NCBI RefSeq assembly: GCF_001612765.1
Contig: NZ_BDBB01000055.1
Span: 1-43,126, forward strand
DNA from: Nocardia arthritidis NBRC 100137
GTDB taxonomy: Bacteria; Actinomycetota; Actinomycetes; Mycobacteriales; Mycobacteriaceae
Direction of reading: 5' to 3'
DNA: 43,126 bases
A model generated the notes under the pieces. The model had not been told where the DNA came from, ran no database searches, and worked only from the letters and a program-made list of their open reading frames with translations. Both the position numbers and the translations under genes were made by a program. This document shows positions 38,970-43,126 of the stretch, one piece after another (positions within the stretch are counted from its first letter, which is position 1; every line of letters begins with the position of its first letter).

Positions 38970-39554
38970 TCATCGATCGGCACTGATGGGAGGTTGGTCG
39001 GCGCGGTCGGTGGCGCGGGCGCGGCCGAGGGGGAATGGGAGGGTGATGGGGTCGCCGGGGCGGTGGGCCTCGATGAGTTTGAGATGGGGGGTGAGGCCGG
39101 TCAGGCCGGTGAGGCGGGCTTGGCTGTAGGGGGTGCCGACGAGCAGCACTTCGACTTCGCAGTCGTGCACGGTGTCGGTCGGTAGCGAGCGGTCGAGGGT
39201 GGCCGCGATCGTCGTGACCGGTTCCAGACCGCGGTCGAGACAGGTCTCACCGGCGTCGGACGGTCCGTAGATCCAGGTGAGGACTTCCGGGCCGGAGCAT
39301 TCCCCGAGAAAACTCCAGCCGCGTACTCGCATCATGACCTCCAGCCCGGCGAACACCCGCAGGTCCGCCGCGGGTACCGGGTGACCGCAGGGTGTGCCCA
39401 GCGCCTGCATCACCGAGGACGGGGGGTATCGGCGATGCCAGATGTGCGCGCGCATCGCCGCGACCCACGCAGCCTCACCGCGCGGTGAGCTCCAGGCCGC
39501 GTCACCGCCGGATCGCCTGGCGCGGCGGGCTGGTTTCTTCTTCGCACCGGACAT
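38970..39554 (-). CDS. Hypothetical protein of the accessory region
   Basis: The frame gives 194 residues from ATG 39554. After a basic start (MSGAKKKPARRARRSGG) the text has a plausible globular composition: GEAAWVAAMRAHIWHRRYPP, DLRVFAGLEVMMRVRGWSFL, DCEVEVLLVGTPYSQARL. It also shows a conspicuous Thr-Gly-Leu repeat (LTGLTGLTP). No ribosome binding site is visible before the ATG, and no family is recognised. It has the look of plasmid- or ICE-borne hypothetical proteins of Nocardia. The C-terminal ~25 residues may be junction sequence. Confidence 0.5.
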   Translation of the reverse strand: MSGAKKKPARRARRSGGDAAWSSPRGEAAWVAAMRAHIWHRRYPPSSVMQALGTPCGHPVPAADLRVFAGLEVMMRVRGWSFLGECSGPEVLTWIYGPSDAGETCLDRGLEPVTTIAATLDRSLPTDTVHDCEVEVLLVGTPYSQARLTGLTGLTPHLKLIEAHRPGDPITLPFPLGRARATDRADQPPISADR

Positions 39555-40161
39555 GGGCGCTCATGCTCGCAGCCCGCCTTGCCGCACCCAAGCAGACACG
39601 CCCACCGTGTCGCGGGGTTTTCCGACACCGACCATGCCCCGGCTCAGCGCCCGGTCGAAGACAAGCTCACGGCGCAGGCCAGCGGGGTATTCGGGGACGC
39701 GGTGGCGGCGGGAGCGGCGATGGCGCTGCGATCACGCAGGCACAGCGTCTGCAGACCGGCGGCGAGCTCGTGGAGGTCCTCGTGGAAACGGGTCCGCACC
39801 CGGCCCATCCTCGGCGAACCCGCCTCGCCGAAGTGGCAGGCGCGGCCGGTGGCGTTGCCCAATCCGGCGTGGACTCGGCCGCATCCGGCTGATTGATAAA
39901 GCGCGTGTCCTTTGCCGCCGATCACGGGGCTGGTGAGCTGTACAACCGCGAGCGCAACAACGTCACTCTGTGCTACCCGGGACTGATCGCCGCGCTGCAC
40001 ATCGTCAACAGCTGGGCGGCCCAGACCGCTCAGTCGATGATCATCGGGGATTTTACGGTGAGTATTGGGGTATAGACGGAGCAGGCGACGGCGGAGCAGT
40101 CGACGAATACCGTCCGCCTCCGTCCGAGGAGCAGTTGCCACCTACCGGAACGGATTCGCAT
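39555..40161. other. 607-base stretch with gene relics
   Basis: Frames on the plus strand show disconnected protein-like pieces, for example LQTGGELVEVLVETGPH near 39755 and the short frame listed at 39893-40075. None forms a whole gene. The stretch is probably decayed coding DNA in front of the HPF-like gene. Confidence 0.4.
39893..40075 (+). CDS. Short open frame, 60 residues, possibly the 3' end of a lost gene
   Basis: TTG 39893 or GTG 39905 could start it, but neither has a ribosome binding site. The text ELYNRERNNVTLCYPGLIA, HIVNSWAAQTAQSMIIGDF is protein-like, and the frame ends naturally at TAG 40075. The absence of a start signal suggests the C-terminal remnant of a larger gene. Not recognised. 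Confidence 0.3.
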   Translation: MIKRVSFAADHGAGELYNRERNNVTLCYPGLIAALHIVNSWAAQTAQSMIIGDFTVSIGV

Positions 40162-40527
40162 ATGCAGATTCAGGTCAACACCGACAGCAACATCGACAGC
40201 GGCGAAAAGCTGATCCGGCACTTCGAGGAGGAGATCGCGTCGACGCTCGAGCGCTTCAGCGACCAGATCACCAGCGTCGAAGCCCACCTCAGCGACCAGA
40301 ACGCGGGCAAAGGTGGACCGGATGACAAGCGATGCGTGCTGCAGGCTCGTCCGACCGGTCAGCAGCCGGTCGCGGTGACCCACAACGCCGCGACCATCGA
40401 TGACGCCTGCCGGGGCGCGGCCGAGAGCATGGCGCATCTGCTCGCCAGCCGGTTCGGCCGGCTGCACGAGACAAAGGGTGGCGACTCCATCAGGCACCCG
40501 CACAAGAACCACCCGCACACGAACTGA
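40162..40527 (+). CDS. HPF/RaiA-family ribosome-associated protein (short form)
   Basis: The protein has 121 residues, ATG 40162 with GGAACGGA upstream. The N-terminal ~100 residues follow the beta-alpha-beta-beta-beta-alpha plan of hibernation-promoting factors: MQIQVNTDSNID, an acidic first helix, ITSVEAHLSDQN, KRCVLQARPTG, and a second helix DACRGAAESMAHLLASRFGR. The tail is His-rich (HPHKNHPHTN) and lacks the long-HPF dimerisation domain. Small stand-alone HPF-like proteins occur in stress-linked actinobacterial loci. Ribosome binding is inferred from the fold pattern only. Confidence 0.8.
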   Translation: MQIQVNTDSNIDSGEKLIRHFEEEIASTLERFSDQITSVEAHLSDQNAGKGGPDDKRCVLQARPTGQQPVAVTHNAATIDDACRGAAESMAHLLASRFGRLHETKGGDSIRHPHKNHPHTN

Positions 40528-40935
40528 GTCAGCAGCACCGGGTTGTTCGGCCTTCGGTGAGCAGTGGAACTCGGATCGCCACGGCGAGATGCCTAACCCA
40601 ACCTCGAGATGCCCGGGTGAGACAGGGTCACCGGGCGGATTCCGCCTTGCTGGTGGCATCGACGACGACCTGCCGACCCTCGTCTCGGCGCGACCACGAC
40701 GCCCACTACGCCCGCCGAGCTACCGACCACGGTCCAGAAGTGCGTCGAGCCATACCTGTTGCTCCTGGCGGGTGCCGGTCTTGGGTCGTTCTCGGTCACG
40801 TGCGGCTTCCCCCGGTAGCGGACGCTGTCGAAACCTGGCACAGGCGAACCGCAACCCGCACCGCAGAGGCTGTCTACGCGTCGGCGAGACACCAAAGACT
40901 CTACATAGCACGAATACGGGTTCCACGCCGACAGG
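40528..40935. other. 408-base spacer without a gene
   Basis: No convincing coding frame or RNA gene. CCGGGTGA and TCACCGGG (about 40611-40640) form an imperfect hairpin region 85 or more bases after the HPF-like gene and could act as a terminator. Confidence 0.4.
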
Positions 40936-41823
40936 TCAGCGGTCACCGGCTGTTCCGCGGGCGGGATGCCGAACCGGCCCGCGTGCGCAGCGGTACAGAA
41001 GCAAAGCGGTCGCGCCTACGAAAGCCCCTGTGATGAACGGCTCCGCGGAGTCGAATCCCGCCCCCGGTATCGCGGCACGCACCTGGAAGATCATGGCCGA
41101 GATATACGCGAACTGGTGTAGCGATCCGGCGAGCAGCAGGGCCGTCGCGAGGATGAACCCCCAGGGGCGCCGTCGCCAGAGCAGGACCGCTGCCGCGGCA
41201 TAGCTCGGAACCAGCAGGGCCAGGTCGAGAACGAAACCCAGGTGCGTCATGGCGGACGGCAGTATCAGCCGAGATGGTTCGGTCACCTCATCGGTGACGG
41301 CGAAGCGAATCGAGTAGTAGATCCACATCGCCCCGAGCGAACCGGCAAGGATCAGCAGGACCATCGCCACCGAACGCACCGGCGTGGCGGCGGAGAATCG
41401 AGCTGCCACCGCGTCCACATCGGTACTGGCCAACGCGAGCACGAACGTACCGATGGACAAGGAGAACAATGCCGTATGGATGAGGAACGCGCCGTTGAAA
41501 CTGGTGCCGAACACGTACAGCGCGTAGTTGTATACGGCATAGGCGAGCACTCCGATCCAGATTGATCGAGCCCATGCGGCATGAAACCAGCGCGGCACCA
41601 GCGCGGCCGCGAGCAGGGGAGCACCGATTACCAGCGCGATGAAGTCGTACCCGCGCAACGCGGCCGCTACTTCCGGGGGATCTCGGTACAGTCTCTCGAT
41701 CCACAGCCCTGCGACCGATGACACCGTCATCAGGGCGAGGATCAGCAGCGACATCCAGCGTGCCGCGTACTCGGCGTAGTGTCGGCCGTCGGCAGGGGCT
41801 ACAGGGGTGTCCCGTCCCATCAT
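40936..41823 (-). CDS. Multi-pass membrane protein of unknown function
   Basis: The protein has 295 residues from ATG 41823 (AGCGAGAAG upstream); the frame is open back to 41937 and ATG 41847 is an alternative. Seven or eight hydrophobic segments are evident, e.g. WMSLLILALMTVSSVAGLWI, GYDFIALVIGAPLLAAALV, SIWIGVLAYAVYNYALYVFG, VAMVLLILAGSLGAMWI and LLVPSYAAAAVLLWR. No catalytic motif or known domain is recognised. It resembles the uncharacterised integral membrane proteins common in actinobacterial accessory regions. Confidence 0.75.
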   Translation of the reverse strand: MMGRDTPVAPADGRHYAEYAARWMSLLILALMTVSSVAGLWIERLYRDPPEVAAALRGYDFIALVIGAPLLAAALVPRWFHAAWARSIWIGVLAYAVYNYALYVFGTSFNGAFLIHTALFSLSIGTFVLALASTDVDAVAARFSAATPVRSVAMVLLILAGSLGAMWIYYSIRFAVTDEVTEPSRLILPSAMTHLGFVLDLALLVPSYAAAAVLLWRRRPWGFILATALLLAGSLHQFAYISAMIFQVRAAIPGAGFDSAEPFITGAFVGATALLLYRCARGPVRHPARGTAGDR

Positions 41824-42081
41824 GATCTTCTCGCTTTCCGAACTCATCTGGCGAGCCGATGCCGTGCGGCAGCTGTACCGACCGGGGGTTGCCCATTCGA
41901 CGGCTCGATAAATGTCACGACTCGTCTCCGTCGACACCGCGGTTCACATGGAACCGTCCGCCGAGTACAGGTACAGCATCGGCCGGGACGCCGATCGCGT
42001 GGACCAGATGCAATGGCGCGCTATGCCGGGCGGCTGCCACGGCTGCCCAACGGACCGCGGCGAACGAGGCCGTCCGACCGC

Positions 42082-42816
42082 TCAAACCCCCGTCTGCTCT
42101 CCGGAGCTGTGGGAGGTAGGGGGATCGATTGGTTCATGTGGGCCCTGATCGAGGCGGAACGGCGGGTATTCGTCGCGCATCAGCGCGGCGTAGGCTAGGA
42201 CCCGGTACAGCCAGCGGTTGATGCCGACGACGAAGTCGAACAATTGGCGTGGGTAACGTCCGGTGAATAGCAGAGTGACCGCGGCGATGAGTACGAGGAT
42301 CCCGATAAGCGGGATCGCGGTAGGGTTGTTGCCGTCGTCGTCGGTGAGTACTACCGAACCATTCCACATCGCGGTGATTACCAGGTAGTGCGGGATTGCC
42401 AGCAACCACCACTTCACCAGTACAAGGCCACGCGACAAGCGTTCCGGATAGTCGACCTGGATTTCGGCGGGATATCCGGTGGGGCGCAATGTGAACGGTG
42501 GGTACCGGTCGGTGCCGAGCGCGGCATAAGTGTAGAACTGCACCCGCCATGACCACCGCATCACACCGACGTTGAAGTCGAAGATCCTTCGCGGGTATCG
42601 GCCGGTGAGCAAGATCGCCACGCCGGCTATCACGGTGAGCACGACGAATGCGATCCACAGGAAGAACAGGACGATGTAGTGCGGGATTGCCAGCAGCCAC
42701 TTCACCAGCCAAAGCCACCGCGACAGCGGCTCTTCCAGGTCGCCACGCAGGTATACCGGATATGCGGAGGCGGTGTCGAAGTCCGGGCCGGCCGCACTTG
42801 TACTTTCGAGATTCAT
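42082..42816 (-). CDS. DUF4389-type membrane protein with two repeated halves
   Basis: The protein has 244 residues, ATG 42816 with AAGGAG eight bases upstream. It contains two copies of a ~100-residue unit: LSRWLWLVKWLLAIPHYIVL ... LLTGRYPRRIFDFNVGVMRW and LSRGLVLVKWWLLAIPHYLV ... LFTGRYPRQLFDFVVGINRW. Each unit has two membrane helices; the KW.LAIPHY and TGRYPR..FDF.VG signatures mark DUF4389. The N-terminus has the usual DLEEPLSRW start and the C-terminus ends in a polar tail. Function unknown. Confidence 0.9.
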   Translation of the reverse strand: MNLESTSAAGPDFDTASAYPVYLRGDLEEPLSRWLWLVKWLLAIPHYIVLFFLWIAFVVLTVIAGVAILLTGRYPRRIFDFNVGVMRWSWRVQFYTYAALGTDRYPPFTLRPTGYPAEIQVDYPERLSRGLVLVKWWLLAIPHYLVITAMWNGSVVLTDDDGNNPTAIPLIGILVLIAAVTLLFTGRYPRQLFDFVVGINRWLYRVLAYAALMRDEYPPFRLDQGPHEPIDPPTSHSSGEQTGV

Positions 42817-43126
42817 GCTCGACGCTCCTTATCGCGTCATGGTGAGAGCGTCGAAATGGGCGCTCGTCACCCAACGTTCGGAAGGCCGCGGATTCGGTGT
42901 CTGTCCGACCGGAAGTTCCGCACAGCCGCATGCAGGGCGATAACGTGGCGGGTCGATCATGGCGGAAGGGGTGCGAGCGGCCATGACCGACAGCCTCGCG
43001 GGAAATTTCCTTCCGGGCGAGAGTCCTTGGGCCCGGGCGTCGAGGGACTTGGGTGTCAGCTTCCTCTGTTCGCATCGTGGCCTTTCGTCCCTGTCCTCGA
43101 GGCCGATAAGCCGCATTCCCGGCTGC
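42817..43126. other. 310-base end of window without a recognised gene
   Basis: Several minus-strand frames are open, including one that runs into the DUF4389 gene region out of frame, but none reads as a protein family and none has a convincing start. It is probably the promoter region of the DUF4389 gene. Confidence 0.4.

Noticed and set aside
42134..43075. 313-codon minus-strand frame running through the DUF4389 gene
   Set aside because: It overlaps the clear DUF4389 gene in another frame and reads as basic nonsense without family features.
1..43126. CRISPR arrays, rRNA and tRNA genes
   Set aside because: No regularly spaced repeats and no conserved RNA gene sequences were seen on either strand. 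A tRNA/rRNA scan was not possible here.

Overview
The window is GC-rich actinobacterial chromosome, most likely Nocardia or a close relative in the Mycobacteriales. The evidence is a core gene order resembling that around Mycobacterium tuberculosis Rv2115c-Rv2125: PAC2 protein, metH, hisE-hisG, RecB-like nuclease, trmI, small lipoprotein, proteasomal ATPase mpa. F420-type enzymes, an MTB12-like lipoprotein and many apparently leaderless genes (TANNNT six or seven bases before ATG/GTG) fit the same group. The species call is inference from gene content.

Layout. (1) 1-5.75 kb, minus strand: a type II Wadjet (anti-plasmid SMC) operon, jetA-jetB-jetC, with jetC cut by the left edge. It is preceded by an overlapping XRE-type regulator with a helical-repeat tail. 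A small serine-recombinase-like protein without the usual catalytic serine lies divergent to it. (2) 6.1-8.75 kb: a single protein joining an adenylation domain, a carrier domain and an acyltransferase-3 membrane domain. (3) 8.8-13.5 kb: PAC2 protein and metH, followed by a decayed copy of the last 48 codons of metH. (4) 13.9-20.4 kb: a membrane Ser/Thr kinase, a HAD phosphatase, then three genes that look like a pathway: a 2-oxoglutarate/Fe(II) oxygenase, a SAM methyltransferase and a choline/carnitine-type O-acyltransferase. (5) 20.5-26.7 kb: hisE, hisG, a wrecked YeiH-type transporter gene, RecB-like nuclease, trmI, lipoprotein, mpa. (6) 26.8-33.7 kb: a TetR regulator whose start codon lies in a perfect inverted repeat, a frameshifted GT39 glycosyltransferase, an acyltransferase-3/SGNH protein, a two-gene K+(or Na+)/H+ antiporter with TrkA-C subunit, and an exported cyclophilin. 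(7) 33.9-37.3 kb: reductive pyrimidine catabolism (beta-ureidopropionase, dihydropyrimidinase) plus an F420-type LLM oxidoreductase. (8) 37.3-43.1 kb: an accessory, partly decayed region with a tyrosine-integrase fragment, an EACC1-like conflict-system fragment, a broken unknown gene, a 30-residue peptide gene, a hypothetical protein, an HPF/RaiA-like protein and two membrane proteins.

The best candidates for something new are the Wadjet operon with its translationally coupled regulator, the oxygenase/methyltransferase/carnitine-acyltransferase cassette (possibly making an O-acylated, N-methylated hydroxy-amino acid), and the adenylation-carrier-acyltransferase fusion. No rRNA, tRNA or CRISPR array was recognised.
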